Positions 29,952-41,810 of a stretch of DNA of 64,000 nucleotides are shown piece after piece. Positions within the stretch are counted from its first letter, which is position 1. Each line of letters starts with the position of its first letter. The notes beneath the pieces are model-generated. The model was not told where the DNA came from and ran no database searches. It saw only the letters and a program-made list of their open reading frames with translations. Made by a program: the position numbers and the translations under genes. The stretch is from Symsagittifera roscoffensis (taxonomy: Eukaryota > Xenacoelomorpha > Acoela > Convolutidae), in contig NC_087063.1 of the NCBI RefSeq assembly GCF_963678635.1, positions 19,774,220 to 19,838,219 of the forward strand, in the 5' to 3' direction.

Positions 29952-31848
29952 TCACTGAGTAGCATTCTTTTCCTTAAAAACAGCACAGTTCCACAATGCA
30001 TGACTACCCTCACACAAAACGCACGGCTGAAACTTAAATTTTTCCTGAGCCTTACTAGTTACCTGGTTATTGGCTGCAAAAACTTTGATTGTTTTTGAAT
30101 TAACTGGTTCCTCGTTTTTTGCCTTAGAGTTAAGTACACGTAATCTTTCATGCCCCTCGGCGTTTTCTTTCAACCAATTATTAAAGTCTAAGAGTGTTGG
30201 TAGCTGCCAATTATGCCTAACAGTATGCATTGACCAAGCTTCCTTGAGATTAGGCGGAAGTTTACTAACAGCTTGGTTTAACAGGTTCACACTCTTTAGA
30301 TCATCGTTGAATGACAGTGATTTGAAAACTGCTACGAAAACTTTTGTTACTTTAAAAAAAAATGTTTCCAGCATTAAAAAAACTAAGCAGGCGTGACGAT
30401 TGGAGTTGTAGCTGCCAATCGCCATAAGTTTGCATGACTTGTGTAGTAATCGTTGATATTAGGTGACACAGTATGCGGTACAAAGGGAAGATTATGTTGC
30501 GTCTGAGCTGGTGCTGCATGGCAATTAGGTGCCGAAAAGAAAACAGGCGGTGGGTTTACTCCAGAAGATGAGAAGCCACCACCAGCATATGCAGGTGACA
30601 AAGAAACAAAACCAGAACCGGGCTATGCCGGTAACATTGGGACAGGTAATGATTCCGGTTGCCCGATGGCATTAGTTATGTTTGAACTCATGGTCCGTAA
30701 AGAAACAGCAGACGGTGGTGGTAACACGTGTGCACTAGAATGCATATTGTTAACTGGGTATGAAACAGATGGAACAGAAGCTTGCAATGGCAAAAGGCTT
30801 GCACTGCCAAATTGAGGCATAGCCCGATGTCCATGACTATGGGTTCCAGGGTCACTCAAGGCAGTGTGCTCATGGTTATGACTATAACTTGTGTTTAATG
30901 CATGAGCGAGGGTGGCGGAAGTCGTCGAAATTGGCACAGGAGTGAAGGCCAGCAAACCTGGCGCACTAGCAACGTCAGGAGGTGCTTATGAATTAACAGA
31001 GTCTACCAAATCATTAGTCCGATCGGTTGCTACTTTTGAAATAGGTTGACTTACTCCTGTCGAGTAACTTTCCGCTACCTTCTCGCTAACCTCAGATGAA
31101 CTGTCTTCAAGTTCAAACGCTTTCATTTCCATTTCAATTATGTGCTTTTTGTGACTTTCAGCCAAATGCTCTAATTCCAGCTGACTTTGTTCGAGCTTAA
31201 GACGATTCTCTTTTGCTCTTTAAGTCTTATAGACACTTGATACTGCCTTTCCAGCTCCTCATGGCGTCGTTTTACTAAGGCTAGCTCATGCCGTTTCTCA
31301 CTTGATGACATAGTTCGAACAGTCGACGTATGACGAGTGGAAGCAGATTTATCAGACTTATATGAGTCAAGCTTTCTACTATCCTTAGACTTATTAGAGA
31401 CCTTAGACTTGTTTTCAGATACTCCTGCTCCTGAATCTCTTGTTTTGTGCGGGAGTGAGGATGTCTCAGACCTAGTTTGTTGTAACGATCCCTTGCTCCT
31501 TGTAATGCCGGGTGATGGGAATGACAAAAGTTCAAGGCTCATCTTGTAACTCTGAGCTTCATGCATTACTTTATTGTTCATTTCGGTTACTTTCCTAAGC
31601 CAAAGGTCCTGCTGAGTAATAATTTTTTCAGGGTTTTCCGTTTTCCCCGCTAACCTAATTAATTGCTCATTTACGTCAACATTTTTTTCCAACGCAATTT
31701 TACTTTTGTAAACAGCCTTATCAATTTTTGTGGTGCGACTATTAATCTCAATGTACTCAAGTAATAATGAGTGAACTTTTTCTAGATTTAGACGGGTTTC
31801 AAATAACTTCCGTATTTTTTTTTGGAATTTTTTGTCCATGTTTTTCAC
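29952..31848 (-). pseudogene. BEL/Pao Gag, broken and probably internally deleted
   Basis: The N-terminal frame (31848-31171, start MKNMDKKFQKKIRKLFETRL) is helical and Lys/Glu-rich. It has a Ser/Lys-rich hinge and a coiled coil (HEELERQYQVSIRLKEQKR, continued in another frame). The middle is His/Pro/Ser-rich with a TAA near 30985. The C-terminal frame has LLNQAVSKLPPNLKEAWSM and the knuckle CVLCEGSHALWNC (29975-30013). The long conserved DUF1759 capsid-like domain expected between the Pro-rich and knuckle parts is absent, so several hundred bases are probably deleted near 30370. Confidence 0.8.
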
Positions 31849-31933
31849 AAATTGACAATGTTTTACGGATGCTCACTAAAGAGAAAACAATTAATAAATT
31901 GAGATACTGTTTTGGTGCGTAATAAAACTTGCA

Positions 31934-32430
31934 TTAATATATCAACATTAGTTTACAAGATGGCGGAACTTGTCGTCTCAAAGCTTCTGCCTGAAGCCTA
32001 CTTTTTATAGCTTTTTGATCTTTGAGTGGTAAGCGGTTCCGCTTCTTACGAGTCTTAAGGATGTTAAGATTAGCGCTATAACGCCTTAGAAGGAGGAGAG
32101 TCTTTAACTCAAGGGAAGGAGGCTGGTGAAGCTCTTTGTACTTCTCAATTAGTGCGTGGTCTTTAGCCTTACGCTTAGAGATAAAGTCTTTGACAACGTT
32201 CAGAATGAGAATACCTGTTGAAACTAGACTTTCCTCTATATCCTCGGTTCCGTTCCGTTTACAGTATACGATCGCACAAATATTTGTCCTATACCTTAAT
32301 AACAAATTGATAAGTTGCTCATTACTCAGCCTGCGGTTATTGTTGATGCGGTGCCTACTTATCGAGTCATTAATGGCGTCGTGCCAAATTACAAGGTCGT
32401 TACGGTGAGAAAAGTAGTGATGAAGCTAGT
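31934..32430 (-). CDS. Extra open frame in the BEL/Pao leader, unrecognised
   Basis: About 165 codons open from 32430 with the first Met at 32305; ends SCKLMLIY. It is rich in Leu, Arg and Lys with probable helices (LEKTL-type and QKAIKSRLQAEALRRQ). It lies upstream of Gag, where BEL/Pao elements normally have only a leader. No domain recognised. It may be a captured exon, an accessory gene or part of a longer N-terminal Gag now out of frame. Confidence 0.35.
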
Positions 32431-32647
32431 ACTGTATTGTTTTTTGAGAGTCCCTAGCGTTAAAGTTCAAACTTAAACCTGGCTATGTAAACAAGTACCT
32501 TTGACACGCTTCCGGGACGGAGCGGGAAGTTTTCGGAGCGCGTGATCCAAGGAACTAGCTCCTGGAATGAATACCATACACTTAAGGGACCTATGCGACG
32601 GCTACGTTACGCTGAAGTACCAATGGGGTTGGAAAATTAAGTAGGTC

Positions 32648-32936
32648 GATTGAACTCCAACAACACACACGGAGTAAACCTCAGGATGAAAGACTTCAAC
32701 TTAACTCACTTAATATCGCCGTACCTGACCACTTAAAATTACTGTCACGCAAAGAGAGCAATAAACGGACGGGCAGAAACAGCTTTGATATTCTTGAGGC
32801 GAACTGGCTTTCAGCTTCCCCAAAGGTGGGTGGGGGATCAGGCAAATTGGTTAAGTTCCAACAACACACGCGGAAGAAACCTGAGGATGAAAAAAGCAAC
32901 TTAAAATGCCTGATATTTTGCTTCCAGACCACTTAA
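32648..32936. repeat. Direct duplication in the BEL/Pao leader
   Basis: Two diverged units of about 88 bases, 32648-32735 and 32849-32936, share AACTCCAACAACACAC.CGGA...AAACCT.AGGATGAAA and end in GACCACTTAA. They resemble each other at roughly three of four positions. Confidence 0.6.
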
Positions 32937-33479
32937 CATAAGGTTGGTCTCATGTTACTGCACAGTTTCACAGAATTCGGGGGACGTTTTGAGGATTTTT
33001 CGGCAATTTTTAAAGTTTTTTCCCAAAACTTTTCGGAAAATTTTGATCAGCGGGTTCGAGTCATAAACCAATCCAAAAAACTAGTCCATTACCTCTTGTC
33101 TATGTTCCGATTTTACGGATTATTATTCTGTTCTAAAATATCCAAAAATTTTTGGTATCGAGAAAAAATATCATGTAAATTGTCTTAGTACCGATTGTAA
33201 GATATTTCAGTTCAACGGAACTGTTCAAAAATTTTGGGTATTGAGAAAAATTACCTGGTATTAGCTTGCGGAAAAATTCTAACATGTAGTACATATAAAT
33301 ACAGCGTATATAAATTTATAGCACAAATGGAAAGTTTTAAAGTTTTGGAACATTCTTACAGTTTTATTTGGAGATTGGCGACATCGGGAAAAAAAATCCA
33401 AATCTTCTGGTGTCGAGAAAAAAAAACAGCTCCACTTTGACCAAAAGTCAACAATCAGGACACCTGAACAAGCCTCTCT

Positions 33480-34010
33480 TCCACCAGTCTGCTCTTTCGC
33501 CTGTCTGCTCTGTCGTCTGTCTGCTTACAGGCTCCTCGTCCAACTGCACACTTCCAATTTTGGCCAATTGTACACTCTCTTTGGGTCAACTGCTTTCGTA
33601 CAACTCTGCCAAATTTTCGAAAATTTTCCGCCAAACGGCACAATCTGACAATTCTCGGGCAACTGGACACTTTCTGCTAAACGCCCACGTTCGGCCGATT
33701 ACACTCTTTCTGCTAAACTCCCACTTTGTGACGAGTATCGGTCAAACGCCCGCTTTCGTACCAATGGGCCTTCTGTGACGACTTTCGGCTAAACGTCCAG
33801 TTTCGGACAAATTGGCACTCTTTGACGATTTTCAGCCAATTGCCCTTTTTCAGCCAAGCAGGCACTCTGCCAACTGGGGGTAGTCCGTTACTCGGACAAG
33901 TTCATTAATCGGACAACAGGAACTGCAAACTCGTCCAGCTGGACATTTCGGCTAACGGCAAACTTGATACTTCGGCCAAATAAAACACTCGTCGTGTCTC
34001 TCGGTTGCTG
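33480..34010. repeat. Cryptic repeats in the BEL/Pao leader
   Basis: The words CTTTCGGCTAAACG.CCA, TTTCGGACAAATTGGCACTCTTT, TTTCTGCTAAAC.CCCAC and CGGACAA recur many times in slightly changed form. The stretch lies just inside the 5' LTR and may be a diverged minisatellite of 40 to 50 bases. No coding function supported. Confidence 0.5.
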
Positions 34011-34015
34011 ATACA

Positions 34016-34033
34016 GTCCCCTGTGGGGCGCCA
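34016..34033 (-). promoter_or_regulatory. Primer-binding site of the BEL/Pao element
   Basis: On the minus strand TGGCGCCCCACAGGGGAC begins three bases after the 5' LTR. It resembles the site complementary to tRNA-Lys used by many retroelements (TGGCGCCC...CAGGGAC), with a few changes. Confidence 0.65.
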
Positions 34034-34036
34034 AAA

Positions 34037-34451
34037 TGTGCGCTCAATCTCCGTAAACTAGATAAAACGGCTCGGAAAATAATGTTTAACTCGTATTCTC
34101 GGCAATACAGACATTCATCGTCATTAATTTATAAATATGCCAAAAACTCACATAACTCATGATCATAATTTCAACAATTTTCAGCTTCAATTAACAAATT
34201 GGCGCAAGCTAGCCATAAAAACCGGTCGGTAATTGCTCTTTTTTGGCGGTCAGCCTTAATCAAGGCTGAACCGAATTAGAACCAAAAACAGTTAAAATAG
34301 GATATAACCCCCGTTTTTAGTATATTAATACATGGGCAGGTTGGGGAGTCAACTGGCAAGTTTGTGTAGTCGGTACGTTAGCTTAGGCCACTCGGCCAAC
34401 TGTGCTTGTTTTTTATGCATCTATACTCTGTTTTATATTTGCGTTGCAACA
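34037..34451 (-). repeat. 5' LTR of the BEL/Pao element
   Basis: 415 bp, paired with 25625-26041; TGTGCG start and CAACA end. It contains GGGGAGTCAACTGGCAAG near 34343, absent from the other LTR. Confidence 0.92.
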
Positions 34452-35340
34452 GTTATTAATTTCTGAAATTTTTTTTTGCTAAACATAGAATCATTGCATC
34501 TTTGGTCTTGCTTCTTTTTTGAGCTGTCATTACAAAATTTTATGAAGACTTTCAATGATCGGGTTTTTCCTGCTTCGCTGTTGTTCCGATCACTCAAAAA
34601 GTTGAATGGAACGTTAGATTTGAGACGTTTTTTTTCCAAATTTTGTCGAACTTTTTTTGGGACTGACCTTTCACTTTGTAATTCAAAAAAAGAAACCGAT
34701 ACTTCCTACATTTAGTCCTAATTTAAAGGTTTTTTCTCTCAAACCAAAATAAACAAAAATGTGGAATTATAGCCGCAAACAAAATTTTCTAAGAGAAAGT
34801 TTAGGCAATTCAGATTGTTTTTTATACCAGGTCGGTCGGAACCTTTTGAAAAACTTGCAGAGCAACCGGTTCTATTGCTGAGCTATTGATCTATATACAG
34901 AGACTATAAGAAGGTATGCATTGTCAGATTTAGTATTTTTCAAACTCGATTGGTTAGCCCAATAGTAGTAAACCATGACTAAGAAAATTTTGTTCCAACT
35001 TGTAACTTCAGATGACTTTTAAAGTGAGATTAGTTATTTATATATAGTTAGTTTTTATATATATTAAAAAACTTATTTAAAACCATCAGTTATCAAAAAA
35101 TGGGAGTTTAATGAGGAAGTGAAGCGAGTTCTTCTCTCTGCCTTTGGTAAGTTTTTTCAAACTTATATCTGATGTACGCATTTGTGTGCATTGCACCGGT
35201 AAAATCACCATTAAGGCATTCGTTGGCTATCATGTCGAAGACAATCTCAAGAATAAAATAAGCAAATTTTTAAAGAAAAGTCTTTGAAGCATACTTTTTT
35301 TGAAGCATACTTTTGAAGCATACAGTGGAAAGATTTCATA
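34452..35340. other. Non-coding, nothing recognised
   Basis: Opposed short open frames at 34433-34715 have no motif support. At about 35285-35325 GAAGCATACTTTT is repeated three times. Confidence 0.3.
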
Positions 35341-35640
35341 TTTTAAGCTATCAGAGCAAAAATTTCTAATTAAACTAGAAAATTAAAAAACTGAAGAGTT
35401 TTAAGCTATCAGAGCAAAAATTTCTAATTAAACTAGAAAATTAAAAAACTGAAGAGTTTTAAGCTATCAGAGCAAAAATTTCTAATTAAACTAGAAAATT
35501 AAAAAACTGAAGAGTTTTAAGCTATCAGAGCAAAAATTTCTAATTAAACTAGAAAATTAAAAAACTGAAGAGTTTTAAGCTATCAGAGCAAAAATTTCTA
35601 ATTAAACTAGAAAATTAAAAAACTGAAGAGTTTTGAGTGC
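35341..35640. repeat. Minisatellite, five copies of a 58-bp unit
   Basis: Five essentially identical units start at 35341, 35399, 35457, 35515 and 35573 with TTTTAAGCTATCAGAGCAAA; the array decays from 35631. Unit identity implies recent expansion or gene conversion. Confidence 0.97.
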
Positions 35641-35649
35641 CAATATTTT

Positions 35650-35662
35650 ATGTCTTATCTAT
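35650..35662. repeat. Target-site duplication of the non-LTR element (left)
   Basis: ATGTCTTATCTAT, repeated exactly at 37612-37624 after the 3' tail. Confidence 0.88.
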
Positions 35663-37611
35663 TAGACATAAAGAAAAATTGCCAGAAGAAAAATTTCCAA
35701 ACTACCGCTGTCAGACAGCCCAATTTTTACCCCTGAAAATACTAAACAAGCCATTGCAGACAGCAAACCATCGCGAGCGCTAGGTCCCGACGGCCTTTGT
35801 AATATACATCTTAAACATCTCGGCCCACTTGCTACTCAATACTTAACATACCTTTTTAATATCTCTTTGTCCGAAAACATTATCCCCCAAATTTGGAAAA
35901 ATTCAAAAATTGCACCGCTTCCAAAGCCCAATAAGGATCTTAAACAATCAACATCTTACAGACCTATATCCTTACTCTGCCCAGCTGTTAAAATTCTGGA
36001 GAGGCTCGTTCACCCCATTTTTACCAAACATCTCCCCAACGCCAAACACCAACACGGCTTCCGCCCTTTTCACTCCACCACCACAGCTCTCTCCACTCTC
36101 GAATTTTACATTTCAGACGGTTTTAACCAAAATCGCCCCCCTAAACGTACGGTACTGGCCACACTTGACTTATCTAAGGCTTTCGACATGGTGTGTCATC
36201 GCTCACTTGTGGAACTCGTTCATGACACTCCCCTCCCAAGAAGTCTAGTCCGCTGGCTAAGTAATTACCTTAATGGTCGACAGGCTGCCACCTCATTCCG
36301 TGAACACACATCCCCCCATCGAATAATCCACTGTGGCGTACCCCAAGGTTCTGTTTTATCACCCACACTCTTCAATTTTTATGTCCATGATGCACCGCCA
36401 CCTCCCGATAATGTAAACCTTGTTTCGTATGCAGACGATTTCCACCCCTTCGCTAGCAGTTCCAATATTGATATCGCCTCAAACTCCATCAATAGCTACC
36501 TAAAAAGGCTCTACAATTTTTTCACCTCACGCAAACTAAGTTTCGCGTCCTCTAAAGGATCAGTTACACTTTTCTCCTCTTATAACAAAGAATTTAATAA
36601 AACACCTACCTAGTGTTCTTTTAAATAACGAGGCGCTACCCCTAAACAAAAATCCAACAATCTTAGGGGTGACATTTGATCCAACACTTTGTTTTGCCAC
36701 TCACTGCAAACAATCCGCTGAAAAGGCCAGACGCAGGATCGGAATCCTGAAGGCATTAGCAGGATCAACCTGGGGTCACTCCAAAGAAACCCTCCTCCTA
36801 ACTTTTAAAGCTTTAATTCGCCCCATACTTGACTATGCAGCCCCCGCATGGTCCCACGCATCAAGTAACACCTCCATAAATTGCCTGCAGGTTGCCCAAA
36901 ACCAATCCCTTCGCGTTGTTACTGGATCAAAACTAATGAGTTCCACTGCCCACCTGCACAGTGAATCTGAAATCCTAACGGTCAAAGACCACCATACCCT
37001 TCTGTCATCTCAATTTTTTATCTCTACCTATCGTTCCCACCATCCCATTAATTTTATACATTCACATCCCCCTCCTCCCCGTCTACTTCGCCCCTCAATT
37101 ATAAGCTGCTTCAAAGAAGACACCCAGAAAATTTTAACCGACTTTTCAGTCTACGCAAACCACCCTCTAGTTCTGGACGACCGAGACGAAGTCTCCACTT
37201 TTATTTTTAACTACTACAAACCAATTTTAAAAGACAACCATACCTCCCTTGTAACCAAGTTCCTAGCCGAAACCCCTCCGTCTAAAGTTATTTGTATCCT
37301 TCCCCCAAAGATTGACCCCTCTGAAAAATCTCTCCCACGTCCCACGCGCTGTAAGCTCTCCCAACTCCGGTCTGGCTACAGCCGGCTGCTTAACACCTAC
37401 CTATCCCGCCTCGACAGCTCCATCTCCCACCTTTGCCCAACCTGTTCCCTTGCCCCCCACACAACTTGTCACCTTTTCAACTGCTCCCAAAACCCCTCCC
37501 CACTCACCCCAGCAGACCTGTGGCTTCGGCCGGTAGAGGTTGCTAAGTTCCTTGACCTGGAGACAGAAGAGCCCAACCCGACCCGCGTGGGCTAACAACA
37601 ACAACAACAAC
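35663..37611 (+). mobile_element. 5'-truncated Jockey-like non-LTR retrotransposon
   Basis: Begins inside the RT gene, lacks an endonuclease domain and ends in an (AAC)n tail at 37594-37611. It is flanked by a 13-bp target duplication. GC content is visibly higher than the surroundings. Truncation at the 5' end with an intact 3' end is typical of target-primed reverse transcription. Confidence 0.92.
35664..37595 (+). pseudogene. Reverse transcriptase of the Jockey-like element (partial)
   Basis: Open from the element's first bases: SKPSRALGPDGLCNIHLKHL, IAPLPKPNKDL, SYRPISLLCPAVKILERLV, HGFRPFHSTTTAL, ATLDLSKAFDMVCH, GVPQGSVLSPTLFNFYVHD and the catalytic VSYADDF follow, all in standard order. 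A frameshift near 36605 (just before TAG at 36611-36613) moves it into the frame with GVTFDPTL, RPILDYAAPAWSHAS and a C-terminal Cys/His cluster (CPTCSLAPHTTCHLFNC) common in Jockey/CR1-type elements. It ends in TAA. With a truncated N-terminus and a frameshift it cannot act alone. Confidence 0.92.
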
Positions 37612-37624
37612 ATGTCTTATCTAT
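37612..37624. repeat. Target-site duplication of the non-LTR element (right)
   Basis: ATGTCTTATCTAT, identical to 35650-35662. Confidence 0.88.
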
Positions 37625-38390
37625 CACAAGAAAGTTGTCTCTTATATCAGAAGTCCTGAATATTCAAGAAAATAATGGAACGAACACTCTCCATTATTTT
37701 GGAACCCTATCTAGGTTTTTTCAGTACAAGAACTGCAATTTGATTGCCACAGGTTTCTAAAACTCAAGAACACTCTAGAACAAACCTTTACTATCGAACA
37801 CGTTCCACCAGCTTGGTTTTAAAAATAAGTAGGCATGTGTGCTATCATCGTTAGCGTGTCAGAGACAGTTGACAGTGAAATCATTTATCATTAATGTCTA
37901 AATGAAATTCTTTTAAGTTATTATTTGTCATTACTTTCCCGCAGGACAAATCCGCTCCAAATTTGCCGTCAATTCAAGCAAAAATCATTTTTTATTGCAT
38001 TTGATTGTTTTCCAGTTTTTTGCTCGTTCTGCTTCATAATTTTTCGGCTTTTTAGCTTTATCGATAAGTGACTTTTTGTGTTCCACAGTGATGCCTAAAC
38101 TGAAGTCCGAAGCCCAAACCTAATGATCGTCATCTTTCATTTTGTCTCTGGACTACACTGCTTGTCCGTGGACTCTGCAGCCAATTTGCTCGGGTTAGTG
38201 CTGGATTCCATAGATTTAATTACGCACCAAAACAATCCTCTCTTTAGATTGAATCTCTTTTATATTTGGATTGACGCTGTTTCATCTTATTGGGAACATA
38301 AACTGCTAATTTAACAAAAAAACTTAGATAACTGAAAATATTTTCAGTACAATTTGTATCTTTTATCCATTTGCAGAGCAACATCAGTAA
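37625..38390. other. Non-coding, nothing recognised
   Basis: AT-rich with no supported gene; see the weak similarity of 37990-38070 to 25120-25215. Confidence 0.3.
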
Positions 38391-38520
38391 CTTTTACAGA
38401 TAAAAAAATGTGCCTAAAATTCGAAAAGCTGGAAAAATCAAAAATATTTTTAGTTACAGAAAAAAAATGTGCTAAAATTTTGAAAATCTGGAAAAGTGAA
38501 AAAATGTTTAAGACAAAAAA
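38391..38520. repeat. Two-copy tandem repeat
   Basis: TTACAGATAAAAAAATGTGCCTAAAATTCGAAAAGCTGG and TTACAGAAAAAAAATGTGCTAAAATTTTGAAAATCTGG recur about 62 bases apart, each followed by an AAAA-rich end. Confidence 0.6.
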
Positions 38521-39959
38521 TATGATAATTCGCCAGCTAAATAAATGAAACGTTCGTATACTTGATCATTTCATTATTTTAGCTCATAATTAAACATCTG
38601 TGTACGCTCGTTTTTTTAACCAAAATTTAACCAAAAACTAAAGCAGGAATTAGTCAGTGTATATTTGAGCAACTACAACATGTTAATTTAAAGGTAGAAA
38701 GTAGTGTCGCAATCAAACAAATTTGGGCAAAAAGATTGGAAACGCCCTATCAATTAAGAACCCTGTCGTTTTTTCTTGCTAATTATAAATGAATAGGGTC
38801 AAAAAGTGAATTCTTAAAATGCGTTTGCGCACTTAATGATTTTGCTCACCTTATGCTTCATCCATCTCTACACCTTGAAAAACACAAATAGCTGAACTTT
38901 TCTGATAAGAGATACAGCTAAGTTAAACTTCAACGTTTGAGTTTTGAACTCATGCAATCATGTACCATATTTTACAATTATTTTTAATGACATCCTTGTT
39001 AATAATTGTATCTAAAAATCTCTGCTAAAACTTCTTTTCAGTTTCTCATAATTCAATGTTTCTATCGAATATTTCTTAAAATGTTCTATTTGTTTCAGGA
39101 GGAAGACGATTCAGCTGAGATGATCTGAGTAAACTAAAAAAAAACACCTCAAACAAACCAACATGAAAGTTTAAACCTTTAAAGTGTCGATTGAGTGAGC
39201 CTAACTTTTTGGTTTTTATTTAGAGGCTTTCATTGCACCGCGGACCAAAATGAGACCTTTAAAAAGCATATGTTAGTCAAAATCTTATATTAGCATCCCT
39301 AACAAATCATAATTCGTTTTTTTTAAGTGTAAATTTTCCGAACAAAAAACATTTTTATGGTGACAAATGAACAACAAAAGATAGTTTTAGTGCAAAAACG
39401 TGTTTTCCAGAAATCTAATTTCTTCGAAGAATGCACGGCTGCAGCAACAGGAAAAAGCCTAACAATTCCAATTATCTTGCATGTGTTGTATTAGATATAT
39501 CAAAACTGTAGCTTACAAGTGTTGCTAAAAAAATAGCCCAGTTTGTCGTAAAAAAGGATTTTATACAAGGATACCAATTCTGTTATCTAAAAACCAATTC
39601 TTCTCAACACTTTTGGAAATTAAAATTTGTTTTTGAAGTTAACAGATTCACACATTCTTATTCTGGATGTTTTTGACAAAACAAAATTAGTGCAAAAGAT
39701 GCCATCAGAACAGTTAAATCTGCACTTTGTTGCAACAAAAACTAGTCTCTTTTGTCATCCGAAGTATAATAAAATGTATTGGCCATAAAATGTATTGGCA
39801 AAAAACTACAATAAAACCTTCACAAATGAGCTTTCACCATTTGATAGTTAACCTTATATGAGGTGGGTTTTCCGAAACGTTTGTTATGGTTTTAACAAAC
39901 AAGCTTAACCATTTTTTCAGCATCAAACTTTCAAAAAAGGACAAGGGGAACATTGATAT
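38521..39959. other. Non-coding, nothing recognised
   Basis: No gene, tandem array or RNA structure supported. AAAATGTATTGGC is repeated at 39772-39800. Confidence 0.3.
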
Positions 39960-40136
39960 TTCTACGTTTCTGAGAGCAATCGGCTCTGACATTTTTGACT
40001 TGGTTAAGTTAAACCGGTTTTGGGGTGAAGATGTCCTTTTTACAGACCACAAGTAAACATCTAGACCATCTTCACCCCCGGACCGGCTTAGCTTAACCAA
40101 TTCAAAAATGTCTGAGCCGATCGCTCTCAGATACAT
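39960..40136. pseudogene. Inverted pair of DEG/ENaC exon relics
   Basis: Two copies of the same channel-exon fragment face each other: + strand at about 39965-40041 (SDIFDLVKLNRFWGEDV) and minus strand at about 40136-40045 (SDIFELVKLSRSGGEDGLDV). The intact exon at 62892-63167 reads SEMVKLCQWRGKDCLDIDLW at this place. Arms of about 65 bases (39968-40032 and 40069-40133) are complementary at most positions, so a transcript would fold into a hairpin. Both fragments are out of context and lack splice sites. Confidence 0.7.
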
Positions 40137-40153
40137 TCCTTTGTAAACTTTAA

Positions 40154-40492
40154 GCGTGAAGGTGGGTTAATAGAAAAACAAAAATAATTTTTAAAAAACT
40201 TTATAGTTGTTTTCTGTGAGCAGAACCATTTCTTTCGAATTTGAAATCAGTGTGATCATTCAGGATTTAACTCTTACAAATGAATAGCTTTTTTGTAAAT
40301 TTCATGCTCGAAATTGCTGGCAGGTAAAATGTCATACAAAACAGTCTTTTTAGTTTTGTATGCTTGCTGCTAAAAGTTGTGTGAATCAAATAAAACGGTA
40401 GCCTGGACATCCACAACTCCACAATTCCTAATTTATATCGATTAAATTGAGTTAGTAAACATGTACACTACAGCAAACATCAATGAAAACTA
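40154..40492. repeat. Duplicated segment, copy 1
   Basis: Matches 41811-42147 along its length (GCGTGAAG.TGGGTTAA, CATTCAGGATTT, GCTGGCAGGTAAAAT, TCCACAACTCCACAATTCCTAA), diverged at perhaps one base in eight. It directly follows the exon relics. Confidence 0.8.
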
Positions 40493-40984
40493 TTTTTATT
40501 TCGGATCAATTTCAATTCTTCAATTTTTCAATAAAAAATGAACCGAGCAAAATGTTTAAACACGATTTTTGTTCCGACCACGATTTGTTAATTTTTTGTA
40601 TGAGCTCAAGACGGTTAAAAGTCTTAAAAGTTATTGAGTCCAATCTCAACTAAACTAAAGTAAAAAGATTTAAGAAATGTTGTTGAAGTTCACTCTGATT
40701 GTTATTCTCAATCAGAATATCAAAGTTCAGCAAAAGATTTTAGAGATCACTGTGTATATCCCTCTTGTGGCTTATTTTTGTCTGTACAGTTTTCACCTGT
40801 AATCATAGTATGGGCTTTCGTTTTGCTCACTTGCTTAACGTTGCACTATTTTTTGCTCATTATCTCGTTTTTCTTGCACACAAAATGATCGAAATGGTTT
40901 GATTTTGGTTATACCTTATTTTTTTGAATTCATGCAAAAGATGTTTTTCTAATCGGTGAATTTTTTTTTATAACAGAGTGTTTT

Positions 40985-41200
40985 GCTCAAGTCTTCTAGT
41001 CTTCTATAACATCTAATACTATTTTTGTCTTGAGCTCAAAATTATAAAAGTTTCTTTCTGGTGATTAGTTTAGCAAAGTTATTGAGGTTTAGAAGTTGCT
41101 AATTTGACCAACTATGAATAATTAACGCGCGATTATTTGCTGTCTTATAAAACGTGTAAATACCGATTTGGAACAATTCCAAAATAAATTGTGACAAGCT
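40985..41200 (+). repeat. Core of a decayed hairpin-ended element
   Basis: TTTGTCTTGAGCTCAAA, a GGTGATTA..TT..GCAAAGTTAT.G.GGTTTA block and AATTAACGCGCGAT...GTCTTATAAA appear in the same order as in the copies at 3232 and 4772, without recognisable ends. Confidence 0.55.
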
Positions 41201-41810
41201 AATTGGAGACACTAACAAAACGCTAAATACACAAATTAACATAGTGTGCGGAAATAGAAAGGAAGGCAAAAAAAACATACCTTTTTTTTCCAATTATTTC
41301 GTTGTTGTTTTTTTTACTAGGCAAAATTTTTTTCTTCAGTTTCAAGAACTAGCACAGTTTAAAGACAACGCATTTGTAAACATCCTTAAAATTCAAGCAA
41401 TCTTGATTTGAAAAAAGTTGGTCAAAGAAGCATTTTCGACTAAATAGATTTTTTAAAAGATTTTTTAACAAAAGAAATAAATGCATCTTAATGATAATGT
41501 TTTCTTGATCTCGAAATAAAAAAACGCTTACTAAAATCAATTTGTAAAATTTTGTGGGTTTGAAAATTACTTTTGGCCAGATAAAACCAGCAATTTTGCC
41601 TCATATAAAACAAGTAAAAAAAATTAAATATTTTTTTTTACATAGCCTTTGGGTGAATAGACAAGACAGAGTGATAAAAAAAATCATTCCAGTTTCTGAT
41701 TCTTAATTGACACTCAAATTTTATGTTTTCCGAGCTAATTTTAAGCCACTAATTTAATCTTATTGAAAGGATACGAGACGCTAAATATAATCATCTATAA
41801 TTTTTTTTTA
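41201..41810. other. Non-coding, nothing recognised
   Basis: Only short AT-driven open frames. Confidence 0.3.

Larger units (their letters stand above)
25625..34451 (-). mobile_element. BEL/Pao LTR retrotransposon, decayed
   Basis: Bounded by LTRs of 417 and 415 bp that start TGTGCGCTCAATCTCC and end GCGTTGCAACA. The 5-bp flanks are CTTAT on the left and GTTAT on the right, an imperfect target duplication. Gag with BEL-type zinc fingers, protease, RT-RNase H, integrase and the C-terminal DUF5641 domain follow in order on the minus strand. Numerous frameshifts, stops and apparent internal deletions, together with LTR indels, make it clearly older than the Gypsy copy. Confidence 0.93.

Noticed and set aside
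35910-36248. 112-codon frame inside the non-LTR RT
   Set aside because: Alternative register of the RT coding sequence, which carries all the RT motifs.
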